Below the pieces are notes generated by a model that was not told where the DNA came from, searched no databases, and was given only the letters and a program-made list of their open reading frames with translations. A DNA stretch of 40,305 nt. Origin: Sulfurimonas sp. Its GTDB lineage: Bacteria; Campylobacterota; Campylobacteria; Campylobacterales; Sulfurimonadaceae. A program made the translations under genes and the position numbers. The DNA is taken from positions 1 through 40,305 of the forward strand of contig JAMOQK010000044.1 of the NCBI GenBank assembly GCA_027064045.1, given 5' to 3'. Positions 19,467 through 29,001 of this stretch are shown here, in pieces (the stretch's first letter is position 1; every line of letters starts with the position of its first letter).

Positions 19467-21464
19467 TCATGTTGCAACCATAGCGATATAATAACATCGC
19501 ATACAACGGTTAGCTTCATCTATGGCTTCATCTTGTGTGAAACCAAGATTTACCTCTTTATTATTATCTCGTCTCACCTCAGCATCAAGAACTTCACTGT
19601 TTTGTCGAACCAATCCAGGTAACCAACCAGTAACTTTTTCTTTTTTGTTATAAACACGAAGCCTATGTAGATGATCTTCCATAATTTCATTATCTGTTAA
19701 AGTAATTTCACCACCATTTTGGATAAATCTACTTATAACTGAAGACGCTCTTTTTGCTTGACCAACTGCATTTACAATGGTCATAGGACCATATTCACAA
19801 TCCCCAGAAGCAAAAATACCTTTACGAGATGTCATATAATCTTTACCATTTGTTTTAATGGTACCCCAAGATGTCATCTCTATCTCCCATTCTTCTGGAA
19901 GAAGTGCTAAATCGGCACTTTGCGAAACAGCAGGAATAAGGAAATCTGTCTCTATCGTATATGATGCACCATCAATTTTCACTAATTGATCACGACCACC
20001 GTTAGGATCTGGTACAAGTTCAAACTTATCAATCAAAAGAGATTTTAAAACATCATCTTCATCGTTCATAGCGTTCACTGCAGAGTGAAAAAGAAATTCT
20101 ACACCCTCTTCAACAGCTTCATGATACTCTTCATAAGTTGTATTTCTAATAATAGTTTTCTCATCACGACGATAAATCATATAAACTTTTTTAGCATTAG
20201 CTCTAATTGCACAACGAACAACATCCATAGATGTAAATCCACCACCAACACAAACAACAGTTTTACCAGTTAAATCAACCGCTTCACCTATGCCATATTT
20301 ATCCCAAAGATTAATCTGATCTAACATCTCAATAGCTGACCAATAACCATCTATTTCAGGTCTTTCATTGTTACAACGAACTTTTTTTGATATACGAGTT
20401 CCAGTTGCAATCATAGTTGCATCATACTCTTTTTCAAATCTTCTCATATCATCTGCATTGATTTTTGAGTTAGTTATAAAATTAACTCCCATATCTTTTA
20501 CACATTCTATATCTTGATTGTATTTACCTATTGGCATTCTATATTCAGGAACACCAACTGCAACCTCACCACCAAGAACTGGAAGCTCTTCATAAACATC
20601 AACCTTAACACCCTCAGCCGCTAAATAATAAGCCGTTGTCAAACCTGCAGGACCAGCTCCAATAACTGCAACTTTTTTGTCAATAGGATTTTTCTTATTT
20701 AATGGATGAAAAAATCCAAAACCATGATCAGTTTCATAATCAGCACCAAGTCTTTTTAATTCCATGATAGAAACTGGCTCATCAAGATTTGTTCTACGAC
20801 AAGCATCTTCACAAGGGTGTGGACAAACACGACCACAAACATGAGCTAAAGGCATAGTTTGACGAGTTGCTTTTAAGGAATCATCAAATCTTAAATCTCT
20901 AACACCCTCAATATAACCAGGAATATCAACATGTGCAGGACATGCATCTGTACAAGGAGCAGTTATCTTAGCGATATACCCAACCTCATCATAATAGTGT
21001 TTAGATGGTTTTTTATTCTCTATACAATCTAAAAAAGTATCCTCAAAATGGTGCATTAAATCAAGTATAGGATTTGGTACAGTTTTACCAATCTCACATT
21101 TTGAAGTAATTTGCATACTTTTTGCAATCTCTTTTAGATGATCCAAATCAGCTTTTTCACCTTCACCACGAGCAATCTTATCAAGAGAATCATATAAAAT
21201 TCGTCCACCCCATCTTCCAGGCGCACATCTTCCACATGCCTCTGAGTATTCTTGATATTGTGCAGCGTATTCCATAGCTAAACGGATTACATCAACATCC
21301 TCATCAAAAAGGGACACACCATCCCAACCTATAAAGGCCTTGGAAGTGCGATGATTATCATACTGTGCTGGTAGATTATAAGCTGATTCTTCCCACTCTT
21401 CTTGAGGTTTGTCAACATTATTGATAAACTCACCTCTCCAAGTAGAAAAATAGACTTTACTCAC
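19467..21464 (-). CDS. NuoF-like [4Fe-4S] domain fused to GltD-like FAD/NAD(P) oxidoreductase (665 aa)
   Basis: N-terminal NuoF C-domain-like YSEACGRCAPGRWGGRILYDSLDKIARGEG...TSKCEIG, then CTDACPAHVDIPGYI...CGRVCPHPCEDACRR, VAVIGAGPAGLTTAYYLA, VVCVGGGFTSMDVVRCAIR..YRRDE (GltD family). Occupies the nuoF position. Confidence 0.9.
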   Translation of the reverse strand: MSKVYFSTWRGEFINNVDKPQEEWEESAYNLPAQYDNHRTSKAFIGWDGVSLFDEDVDVIRLAMEYAAQYQEYSEACGRCAPGRWGGRILYDSLDKIARGEGEKADLDHLKEIAKSMQITSKCEIGKTVPNPILDLMHHFEDTFLDCIENKKPSKHYYDEVGYIAKITAPCTDACPAHVDIPGYIEGVRDLRFDDSLKATRQTMPLAHVCGRVCPHPCEDACRRTNLDEPVSIMELKRLGADYETDHGFGFFHPLNKKNPIDKKVAVIGAGPAGLTTAYYLAAEGVKVDVYEELPVLGGEVAVGVPEYRMPIGKYNQDIECVKDMGVNFITNSKINADDMRRFEKEYDATMIATGTRISKKVRCNNERPEIDGYWSAIEMLDQINLWDKYGIGEAVDLTGKTVVCVGGGFTSMDVVRCAIRANAKKVYMIYRRDEKTIIRNTTYEEYHEAVEEGVEFLFHSAVNAMNDEDDVLKSLLIDKFELVPDPNGGRDQLVKIDGASYTIETDFLIPAVSQSADLALLPEEWEIEMTSWGTIKTNGKDYMTSRKGIFASGDCEYGPMTIVNAVGQAKRASSVISRFIQNGGEITLTDNEIMEDHLHRLRVYNKKEKVTGWLPGLVRQNSEVLDAEVRRDNNKEVNLGFTQDEAIDEANRCMRCYYIAMVAT

Positions 21465-21473
21465 AATGAAATC

Positions 21474-21698
21474 CTATTTTTTAACAACGATAGTCCAATC
21501 GACTTCGTTAAATTTTAAAGAGTTTAATAACTCACAACCAACCTCTTTTACTAAGTCTGCACTTTTTTGAATAGGGGTAAAATCACCTATCTCAAACAAA
21601 AAGATTGCAACCTCACCTGCTTTATGTTCATTTGTTAAAATCTCTTTCATACGAGGTTCAAAATCGTTTTTTAATTTTCTTAAATCGTATCTTTTCAT
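21474..21698 (-). CDS. Small protein in the nuoE position (74 aa, Campylobacterota NuoE replacement)
   Basis: Located between nuoD and the NuoF-like gene; lacks the 2Fe-2S cysteine set (single Cys); position equivalent to Cj1575c. Confidence 0.75.
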   Translation of the reverse strand: MKRYDLRKLKNDFEPRMKEILTNEHKAGEVAIFLFEIGDFTPIQKSADLVKEVGCELLNSLKFNEVDWTIVVKK

Positions 21699-22939
21699 TA
21701 TCTATCAACCTCCCCAAATACTATATTTGTTGTACCAATAATTGAAACAACATCTGGAATGTAATGACCAGGTAGAAGGTCAGTTAAAATTCCTGTATGC
21801 CAAAATGATGGCGCACGAAGTTTTAGTCTGTATGGATATGGTCCACCTTGAGAATTTATATAAAAACCAAGCTCCCCTTTTGGTGATTCAGTCGCAACAT
21901 AAACTTCTCCAACTGGTGGTCTCATACCTTGAGTTACAAGAACAAAGTGTTGCATCAAAGAGTAATTTTGAGTCATAATATCAAGTTTTGGAGCTGAAAC
22001 ATATCTTGGTGCATGAGCCATAAGCTCAGTTTGATTGTTTTTAACACACTCATCATACATATCCATACATTGATAAAGAATTTTTGCAGATTCTCTCATC
22101 TCTTGCATATAGATACGATATCTCGCGAAGTTATCACCTTTATCAGAATAAGGAACATTAAACTCAACTTCATCATAAAGTTCATAAGGCTCTTCTTTAC
22201 GAATATCCCATGCAACTCCACTAGCTCGAAGCATTGGTCCTGTACAAGCCCAAGAAAGTGCCATCTCAGTTGAAACTGTTCCAACCTCTTCCATTCTCAT
22301 AAGCCATATACGGTTAGTATCTAGCAAATCTTCATAATCTTTAATATTTTGAGGAAGCTTATCTAAGAAATCTTTTAGTTGAGATATAAAAGTATCTTGA
22401 ATATCTAAAGGTACACCACCAATACGGATAGCAGAGTGTGTAAGCCTAGCTCCACAATACCCTTCCATAATATCCATAAGATATTCTCTCTCTCTAAATG
22501 CATAAAGAAAAACAGTCATAGCACCAATATCAAGTGCTGTTGTTGCCAACCAAAAAAGGTGACTCATAAGACGATTAATCTCCAAAATCATCATTCTGAT
22601 AACTTTTGCACGACGAGGAACTTCCAAACCAACAAGTTTTTCAACTGCCAAAGCAAAACCGTAGTTATTTGCAGATGAAGCAATATAATCCATACGATCT
22701 GTTGTTGGCATAAACTCGTTATAAATCATATTTTCAGCCATCTTCTCCATACCACGATGAAGATAACCAATATCTGGATGAGCTTTTACAATCTGCTCTT
22801 GCTGAAGATGAAGCATTAAGCGAAGTTGTCCGTGAGAAGAAGGGTGTTGAGGACCAAAGTTAAGCACCATCTCATTATCTTCTCTATCAAATGTTATATT
22901 TTCAAAAAACGGCGTTAGTCTATTTTTAATTTGTGCCAT
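21698..22939 (-). CDS. nuoD: NADH-quinone oxidoreductase subunit D
   Basis: 413 aa; [38 protein letters not shown]-terminal [18 protein letters not shown]. Confidence 0.97.
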   Translation of the reverse strand: MAQIKNRLTPFFENITFDREDNEMVLNFGPQHPSSHGQLRLMLHLQQEQIVKAHPDIGYLHRGMEKMAENMIYNEFMPTTDRMDYIASSANNYGFALAVEKLVGLEVPRRAKVIRMMILEINRLMSHLFWLATTALDIGAMTVFLYAFREREYLMDIMEGYCGARLTHSAIRIGGVPLDIQDTFISQLKDFLDKLPQNIKDYEDLLDTNRIWLMRMEEVGTVSTEMALSWACTGPMLRASGVAWDIRKEEPYELYDEVEFNVPYSDKGDNFARYRIYMQEMRESAKILYQCMDMYDECVKNNQTELMAHAPRYVSAPKLDIMTQNYSLMQHFVLVTQGMRPPVGEVYVATESPKGELGFYINSQGGPYPYRLKLRAPSFWHTGILTDLLPGHYIPDVVSIIGTTNIVFGEVDR

Positions 22940-22952
22940 ATTTTATACCACC

Positions 22953-23759
22953 TTATCTTTGTGGATCATCAATAATAGTTGATGATTCTCTTTTAAATTC
23001 TTTAATCAAGAACACACCACCATCTTCTTGATACTCTTGTGTTACTTTTGGCTCATTACCTGTAATCTCTGTACCTTTAGGTACTTCAAAACCTAAACGA
23101 GCAAATCGCTCAGAATCATATCTGTCAACTTGAGCAGTATCACGAAGTTCAGGTCCAATTATATCTCTTGCTTCTTTTCCATAAATCTTATCTACTTCAT
23201 ACCATGAAGCTGCTTCGTCACCTTGAAGAGGGTAAGTTTTAAGAAGTGGATGATCATGCCAATCATAAGGCATAAGAATTCTTTTCATAAAAGGGTGACC
23301 GTTTGCTTCGATACCAAACATATCATACATCTCTCTCTCAGCCCAATCAGCACTTCTAAAAAGTGGCTCAACAGAGTTCACCGTATCACCTTTTGCTATG
23401 TTCATTTTTATACGAATTCTTTTTACTTTATTCATACTAAGCATCTGATAAAAAACTTCAAAAGAATTTTTTTCTGCTAAAAAATCAATAGCACTCATCT
23501 CTGAAAGTTGAGTATATTCAAGCTCATCTCTTAAAAGTTCCAACACAGCATAGTTATCTTGAGGTTTGATAAAAACTACCATTTGACCAACTTGAATATA
23601 AGCATCAAGAACTTCAAACTTAGCCTTTATAGCTTCTAAATCTGCTGCAAACACTTCATCACTTTCCACTGCTTCTTTTGCTACATGTGGAACTTTATGA
23701 AATCTATCTGTATAGTAAGGCTTTTTCTGAACATTGTCTTTAGGTTTATAAGCTCTCAT
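22953..23759 (-). CDS. nuoC: NADH-quinone oxidoreductase subunit C
   Basis: 268 aa; SADWAEREMYDMFGIEANGHPFMKRILMPYDWHDHPLLKTYPLQG. Confidence 0.96.
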   Translation of the reverse strand: MRAYKPKDNVQKKPYYTDRFHKVPHVAKEAVESDEVFAADLEAIKAKFEVLDAYIQVGQMVVFIKPQDNYAVLELLRDELEYTQLSEMSAIDFLAEKNSFEVFYQMLSMNKVKRIRIKMNIAKGDTVNSVEPLFRSADWAEREMYDMFGIEANGHPFMKRILMPYDWHDHPLLKTYPLQGDEAASWYEVDKIYGKEARDIIGPELRDTAQVDRYDSERFARLGFEVPKGTEITGNEPKVTQEYQEDGGVFLIKEFKRESSTIIDDPQR

Positions 23760-24289
23760 TACATCAACCTTTTTGGTTTTTGTGCATTACCAGCTTTGTT
23801 TGCACGAATCTTTTTTTGTAATAACATAATTCCATACTGAAATGACTCTGGACGAGGCGCACAACCTGGTACATACAAATCAACAGGTATAATTCTATCA
23901 ACACCTTGAACAGTTGCATAAGTATTAAACATACCACCAGTATTTGCACAACTTCCCATAGATATAACCCATCTAGGTTCTGCCATCTGATCATAAAGTC
24001 TTTTTATAAACTCTGCATGTTTTTTTGTTAGCGTCCCCGCAACTATCATCAAGTCTGATTGCCTCGGAGATGCTCTAAAAATAGTACCAAATCTATCAAA
24101 GTCATATCTTGATGCACCAGCTGCCATCATCTCAATACCACAACAAGCAAGACCATAAGTCATAGCCCATAATGAGTTTGAACGACCCCAGTTTGCAAGT
24201 TTGTCTATACTTGTCAATGCAACTGGTAAACCACCACTTTTTGCATAATCTATCTTATGTTGTGCCATTCGAGCGCTCCTTTTTTCCAT
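23759..24289 (-). CDS. nuoB: NADH-quinone oxidoreductase subunit B (N2 cluster); true start possibly 24268 ([13 protein letters not shown])
   Basis: [44 protein letters not shown]. Confidence 0.96.
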   Translation of the reverse strand: MEKRSARMAQHKIDYAKSGGLPVALTSIDKLANWGRSNSLWAMTYGLACCGIEMMAAGASRYDFDRFGTIFRASPRQSDLMIVAGTLTKKHAEFIKRLYDQMAEPRWVISMGSCANTGGMFNTYATVQGVDRIIPVDLYVPGCAPRPESFQYGIMLLQKKIRANKAGNAQKPKRLM

Positions 24290-24660
24290 GCATATACGAA
24301 ACCGATTGCTAACAATCCTATGAACATTAACATCTCAGCGAAACCAAACCAACCAAGCACTTTAAAATCTACTGCCCAAGGAAACATAAAAATAATCTCT
24401 ACATCAAACAATAAAAAAAGTAATGCAAACAAATAAAACTGTGGAGAGATTCTATTTGGTTGCTTTGTAACCTCTGGTCCACACTCATAAACTGAAAGTT
24501 TAATCTTATCAGTATCTTTTTTTGCCAATGCATGACTTGCCCAGCGAGCAGCAACAGTTGTCGCAGTAAACGCCCCAAATGTTACAACAAAAAGTACAAA
24601 TACCCCAAAATACGGATTTACAGTACTGATATGTTCCATATAACCTACCTTTAAATTCAA
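24250..24660 (-). CDS. nuoA: NADH-quinone oxidoreductase subunit A; start may be the internal Met at [12 protein letters not shown]
   Basis: [39 protein letters not shown]; overlaps nuoB. Confidence 0.95.
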   Translation of the reverse strand: MNLKVGYMEHISTVNPYFGVFVLFVVTFGAFTATTVAARWASHALAKKDTDKIKLSVYECGPEVTKQPNRISPQFYLFALLFLLFDVEIIFMFPWAVDFKVLGWFGFAEMLMFIGLLAIGFVYAWKKGALEWHNIR

Positions 24661-24677
24661 AAGAAATACTTATAATA

Positions 24678-24706
24678 AATATAACTTTTTAATATTTTGT
24701 TTTCAA
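24678..24706 (-). promoter_or_regulatory. Candidate promoter for the nuo operon: TTGAAA (24706-24701), N17, TATATT (24683-24678) on the minus strand
   Basis: 5/6 match to both hexamers with 17-bp spacing just upstream of nuoA. Confidence 0.4.
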
Positions 24707-24825
24707 GTAGTAAAAACCACTAGAAAAAACAGTTAATGCACTATATCAAAAAGAGTATTAAAAAAAAGAAAGAAGATGAAAAAGTAGTACCAAATGTCAC
24801 AAATCGCAACAGTATTGCCATTTCT

Positions 24826-26547
24826 TTAACTTAAAAAGCCCATAGATTTTTCACTATCAAAATTAGCATCTTTTTCTCTTTTGATCTCTTGTATAAAATC
24901 TTCTAAAGCAAAAATAGGATTTTCTCTAACTGCAACTTTATATGCTGTATTTTTTATGATAAGATTTATCTGTCCACCTGTAAGTGGATATTTTGAAAGT
25001 AAATTCAAATCAAAATCATCTTTATATGGTGCTTGAGCTGGTAACATAAGTTCCCATAATCTAACTCTTTGAGCTTCATCTGGCTTTTTAAATTCTATCT
25101 TATAATTAAATCTTCTTGAGAATGCTTTGTCTATATTTTCAAGAAGATTTGTTGTTGCTATGAGCATACCCCTAAAGTTTTCAATCTGTTCTAAAAATAT
25201 GTTTTGCATCTGATTGTGCATCTGGTCTGCACCTGAAGTTATCCCACTTGAACGGGAACTTAAAAACTGGTCAGCTTCATTTAGCAATAAAATTGGCTCT
25301 GTTTTTGTTTTTTGACTAAGTTCATAAAAGGTGTCAAAAATTTTACGAACATTTTTTTCACTCTCACCAACATACATAGAAAGAATTTTAGAACAATCAA
25401 ATGACAAAACTTGCCTTTTTAGGGATTTTGCAAGAGAATTAGCTGTCATTGTTTTACCGGTTCCAGCAGGTCCATAAAAAATAATCCTTGCATCTATCCC
25501 AGCTTTTTTATCTTTTATACCCCACTCAACAAGTCTATTTACAACCTCTTTATCGACCTGTCTCATCAAATTTTCTAAAGTCTCTTGTGTTTTTTTATTT
25601 AACACAACATCATCTAGCGTTGTTTGGCTCTCAACAAGTTCGAAAATATCTTGTGTTTCCATCAAGGCATTAAGTTTTAAACGACGAACTTTTTTATTTT
25701 TTTGTGGATGGATAATACTTTGAAGTACATCATCTACTATATAAAAAGCTCTTGATATACCACCAAAAGGATTGAGCATCTCTTCATAGTCAATAATCCC
25801 TTCATTAAGAAGATTTGAACCATCTTCTAAAAGTGAACGGTTCTTAATCCTCTCATACTCATCTAAAGATATTAAGTCTATAAGAGCATTCATCTCTCTT
25901 AGTGAAGCATCTGTAGCACTGTACTCTTCACGAAGTAAAGCTATAAAAATAACCTGCTCAAGAGTTGTCATCTTTTTTTGTTTAAAAAATTTATCCAATA
26001 CCAGATTTTCTGAGGTTTGTTTAACTCTCTCTTGTATCCTTTTTTCAAGAAGTTGAAGTTTATTTTGAACTCTGTCAATACCCAAAGAGTGTTCATGTAC
26101 ATTTTGACGGATAGTACTCATTTTTTGATAAAGTTCTATTCTATAAAACTGATCTTGTAAATATTCTAAGTGATCTGCATATGGTTTTATATCTGGCAAA
26201 TCAACATCTACTGCACCATCTTGAAGAAGTTTTAAAAGCGAAGGAGAAAGTCCAACAGCTGTATTTAAAAGTTCCAATGATGTCACCTCTGAGATTTTTA
26301 TAGGTGTAAAACTTTGTTGATGTAACCACCCAAGTTCTAAAAGTATTTTTATCTCATTTAGATGATTTAAATACTCATAATTATCACTGCTGTAAAGCTC
26401 TTGCAATAACTCAAGCACAAGAATATCATCCTGCCCTTTTACAAACTTCTTTGCTAAATGCTGAAGTATTAAAGCCTCTCTATTATTACATTTTAAATGC
26501 TCAAATATATTCGATTTTTCAATATCTTCTGTCTCTAAAAAATTCAC
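24826..26547 (-). CDS. AAA+ family ATPase (573 aa)
   Basis: Walker A FYGPAGTGKTMTANSLAKSL, Walker B-like PILLLNEADQFL, FSRRFNYKIEFKKPDEAQR sensor/arginine-finger region; long N-terminal domain of unknown type. Confidence 0.85.
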   Translation of the reverse strand: MNFLETEDIEKSNIFEHLKCNNREALILQHLAKKFVKGQDDILVLELLQELYSSDNYEYLNHLNEIKILLELGWLHQQSFTPIKISEVTSLELLNTAVGLSPSLLKLLQDGAVDVDLPDIKPYADHLEYLQDQFYRIELYQKMSTIRQNVHEHSLGIDRVQNKLQLLEKRIQERVKQTSENLVLDKFFKQKKMTTLEQVIFIALLREEYSATDASLREMNALIDLISLDEYERIKNRSLLEDGSNLLNEGIIDYEEMLNPFGGISRAFYIVDDVLQSIIHPQKNKKVRRLKLNALMETQDIFELVESQTTLDDVVLNKKTQETLENLMRQVDKEVVNRLVEWGIKDKKAGIDARIIFYGPAGTGKTMTANSLAKSLKRQVLSFDCSKILSMYVGESEKNVRKIFDTFYELSQKTKTEPILLLNEADQFLSSRSSGITSGADQMHNQMQNIFLEQIENFRGMLIATTNLLENIDKAFSRRFNYKIEFKKPDEAQRVRLWELMLPAQAPYKDDFDLNLLSKYPLTGGQINLIIKNTAYKVAVRENPIFALEDFIQEIKREKDANFDSEKSMGFLS

Positions 26548-26568
26548 TAATGTTTTCGTAATAATTCC

Positions 26569-27370
26569 TTAAAATTTATAACCTATACCCGTAGAAATCA
26601 TAAGCACATTTCCACCTTTAAATGTTCCGTCTAATGAGCTATTTTTAACATCTCTACTCTCTCTCATCGAATACAGTGCCGATAATCCCACATCTATCTT
26701 TTCATTTACCTCATAACGACCACCCATAGATACCGCGATAGAATTAGAATCAGGCAGCTCATAACCTATTGTTTTTTGAGGAACTGGTGTTTCATCATAA
26801 ACTAAACCACCCATAATAGTTATATTATCTAATTTTTGAGTAATACCTAAAAGGTGTTGCTTTTACAATACCTTTGGAATAAAGCATTCTAAAACCAAAT
26901 GCAAAAGCAACTTTATCATTAATTGGGATTGCAACACTTGGATTCACTTCCACAACTTCAAGGGTAAACTCTTCAGCACTACTTCTAGCAGGTTGGTCAT
27001 CCCATCTTTTTGATAAACCACCAGGAGTTACAACACTAAGACCTATACGCGTTTTTCCAGCTTTACCTGAAACATAATGAAGTGTTGGTATGACAAAAGA
27101 CTCACTTTTAGAATCTATATCTATTGCATGATTAGCACTTTTATAATTGATTTTCTCTAGTCCAATATAAGTTAAATCTACTTCCATAACAGACTCATCT
27201 TCCATAAAAACCATATTTGCAGGGTTGTAATATGCCGCATCTGCACTGTGATTATGAGCAATATTAGCTGAGCTTAAAGCTACACTATTTAACGAAGTTT
27301 CTGGGATTTTATACCCACCTGCCACAAGTACACAAGCAGTAGTCAATGACAATAAAACTATTTTTTTCAT
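26569..27370 (-). pseudogene. FadL/OmpP1-type outer membrane transport protein, internally deleted and frameshifted
   Basis: ORF 26825-27370 has signal peptide and FadL-like N-terminus (SVALSSANIAHNHSADAAYYNPANMVFM); ORF 26569-26814 in another frame has the FadL-like C-terminus (GGLVYDETPVPQKTIGYELPDSNSIAVSMGGRYEV...GIGYKF). Combined ~265 aa versus ~400+ expected. Confidence 0.75.
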
Positions 27371-27423
27371 AAATAATTTCCTATTATAGAAATTTTATCA
27401 TAGCAATAGTACAAGATTTAAGC

Positions 27424-28272
27424 TTAATTTTCAAAAGAATATAAAAGTTCTATCTCATCTTTCCAAATAGTATTATCTATGGTCTCAAGTATAAGAGGGA
27501 TGTCATCCATTCTCTCATCATTCATAATAAACCTAAAAGCATCAAGACCAATTTCACCTTGACCAAGGGAGTGATGTCTGTCTTTTTTACTCCCCAAAGG
27601 TGCTTTAGAATCATTTATGTGCATCCCCATAAGATATTTAAATCCTACAATTTTTTCAAACTCTTTCCAACTCTTATCGTATGCTTCACGAGTCCTTATA
27701 TCATAACCAGCTACAAACATATGACAAGTATCTATACATATACCAATACGGCTTTTATCTTCAACTTTGTCTATAATCTGAGCTAATTGCTCAAACTTAT
27801 ACCCGAGATTACTCCCCTGTCCTGCAGTATTTTCTATAACAGCACTTACATTTTTTGTTCTATCAAGCGCTATATTTATAGATTCTGAAATTTTATCAAG
27901 ACACTCATCTTCACTTATCTCTTTTAAATGACTTCCTGGATGAAAATTTAATTTCTCAAGTCCAAGTTGATCACATCTCTCAAGCTCATCAATAAAAGCC
28001 ATTCTGCTTTTTATAAGTTTTTGCTCATCAGGATGACCAAGATTTATAAGATAACTATCATGTGGAAGTACATGTTTTGGTAAAATTCCACTCTCATCAA
28101 GTGCAGTTTTAAATTTATCTATAGTTTTTGTATCTAATGGTTTTGCTTCCCATCTTTTTTGATTTTTTGTAAAAAGAGCAAATGCCCTTGCACCTATATT
28201 TACGGCATTAGCCACTGCATTAAAAACACCACCACTTGCTGAACAATGCGCACCTACAAACTTATTACTCAT
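27424..28272 (-). CDS. nfo: Deoxyribonuclease/endonuclease IV
   Basis: 282 aa; [57 protein letters not shown]. Confidence 0.96.
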   Translation of the reverse strand: MSNKFVGAHCSASGGVFNAVANAVNIGARAFALFTKNQKRWEAKPLDTKTIDKFKTALDESGILPKHVLPHDSYLINLGHPDEQKLIKSRMAFIDELERCDQLGLEKLNFHPGSHLKEISEDECLDKISESINIALDRTKNVSAVIENTAGQGSNLGYKFEQLAQIIDKVEDKSRIGICIDTCHMFVAGYDIRTREAYDKSWKEFEKIVGFKYLMGMHINDSKAPLGSKKDRHHSLGQGEIGLDAFRFIMNDERMDDIPLILETIDNTIWKDEIELLYSFEN

Positions 28273-28735
28273 CCATATCCTTAAATTTTAATATGATTTT
28301 ATTTTTTTTATCTTTAAAATATATGGCATGTGGATTTACTTTATAAACAATCCCTACATCCCTGTTTTTTATATGTTGTTCAAAACCATCAATAGTTTTT
28401 ATAAGGTTTTTACCATCATAAATTTTATGCCCCAAAATAATATTTTGAAGTATATCATCAGGGTATGCAGAACTTAGGTAATCTCCATTAAAACTTCTCT
28501 TACTCATGCACCCTTCAGTTGTACAAACAAGATGATTTATAGTTATCTTTTGCACAACCTTACCAGCTACAAAAAGCTCTAGTTCTATACTTTTATCACT
28601 ATTTCTAACATAACCAATATCTGCAAACTTTAGTTTTGGTGACTTTATAATAATGATTTTTGTTTGAGTTGTCTTATAATTTTTAATACTACAACCACTA
28701 AAAATCAATACAAAAAATAAAAAAATAAATCTCAT
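28265..28735 (-). CDS. Small lipoprotein, hypothetical (156 aa)
   Basis: Lipobox FVLIFSGCS; no recognised domain; operon-like with nfo (8-nt overlap). Confidence 0.65.
   Translation of the reverse strand: MRFIFLFFVLIFSGCSIKNYKTTQTKIIIIKSPKLKFADIGYVRNSDKSIELELFVAGKVVQKITINHLVCTTEGCMSKRSFNGDYLSSAYPDDILQNIILGHKIYDGKNLIKTIDGFEQHIKNRDVGIVYKVNPHAIYFKDKKNKIILKFKDMDE
28324..28334 (+). repeat. TGGCATGTGGA motif copy
   Basis: Exact 11-mer, inside the lipoprotein gene (antisense reads PHA). Confidence 0.8.
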
Positions 28736-28909
28736 CTATTTTTGTATAAATTTCCCACACTTTTTAACTTCAGTACCACTAAACTCTTTTATTTCACGAG
28801 CCGTACCATTTTTTGCTATAACTTGTCTTTTACACTCATCTTTTGCTATACATTTTTCATTTTTACATCCAATATCTTCAGGAACCTGTGCCATTTTTAT
28901 TTTCTCCAT
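28736..28909 (-). CDS. Small Cys-containing protein (57 aa), not in the supplied ORF track
   Basis: Manual reverse translation: MEKIKMAQVPEDIGCKNEKCIAKDECKRQVIAKNGTAREIKEFSGTEVKKCGKFIQK*; stop codon abuts the ATG of the lipoprotein gene; four Cys. Confidence 0.65.
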   Translation of the reverse strand: MEKIKMAQVPEDIGCKNEKCIAKDECKRQVIAKNGTAREIKEFSGTEVKKCGKFIQK

Positions 28910-28960
28910 AATTTAATTTTCGCAATTATATCTCTTATTTGCAAATACAAGTACCTATTC

Positions 28961-28989
28961 TTGAAATAAGAAAATGAATATGCTACAAT
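28961..28989 (+). promoter_or_regulatory. Extended -10 promoter: TTGAAA (28961-28966), N17, TG-C-TACAAT (-10 at 28984-28989)
   Basis: 17-bp spacing plus TGn extension; ATG of the downstream ORF lies 7 nt after the -10. Confidence 0.6.
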
Positions 28990-28990
28990 T

Positions 28991-29001
28991 TCCACATGCC
29001 A
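28991..29001 (-). repeat. TGGCATGTGGA motif copy (plus strand TCCACATGCCA)
   Basis: Exact 11-mer spanning the ATG of the DUF234-type gene. Confidence 0.8.

Noticed and set aside
24661-24825. Possible small gene or ncRNA in the gap between the AAA+ ATPase and nuoA
   Set aside because: Only very short ORFs (e.g. 11 aa), no stable hairpin seen; the nuo promoter explains part of the space.
13203-28060. CATGTGG-containing sites (about 13206, 23692, 28053) as extra motif copies
   Set aside because: Match only 7-8 central bases and lack the GGC half; near background expectation, so not counted.
28742-28969. Plus-strand 75-aa ORF
   Set aside because: Antisense to the more plausible 57-aa Cys-containing minus-strand gene; Phe/Leu/Ile/Thr-rich shadow.
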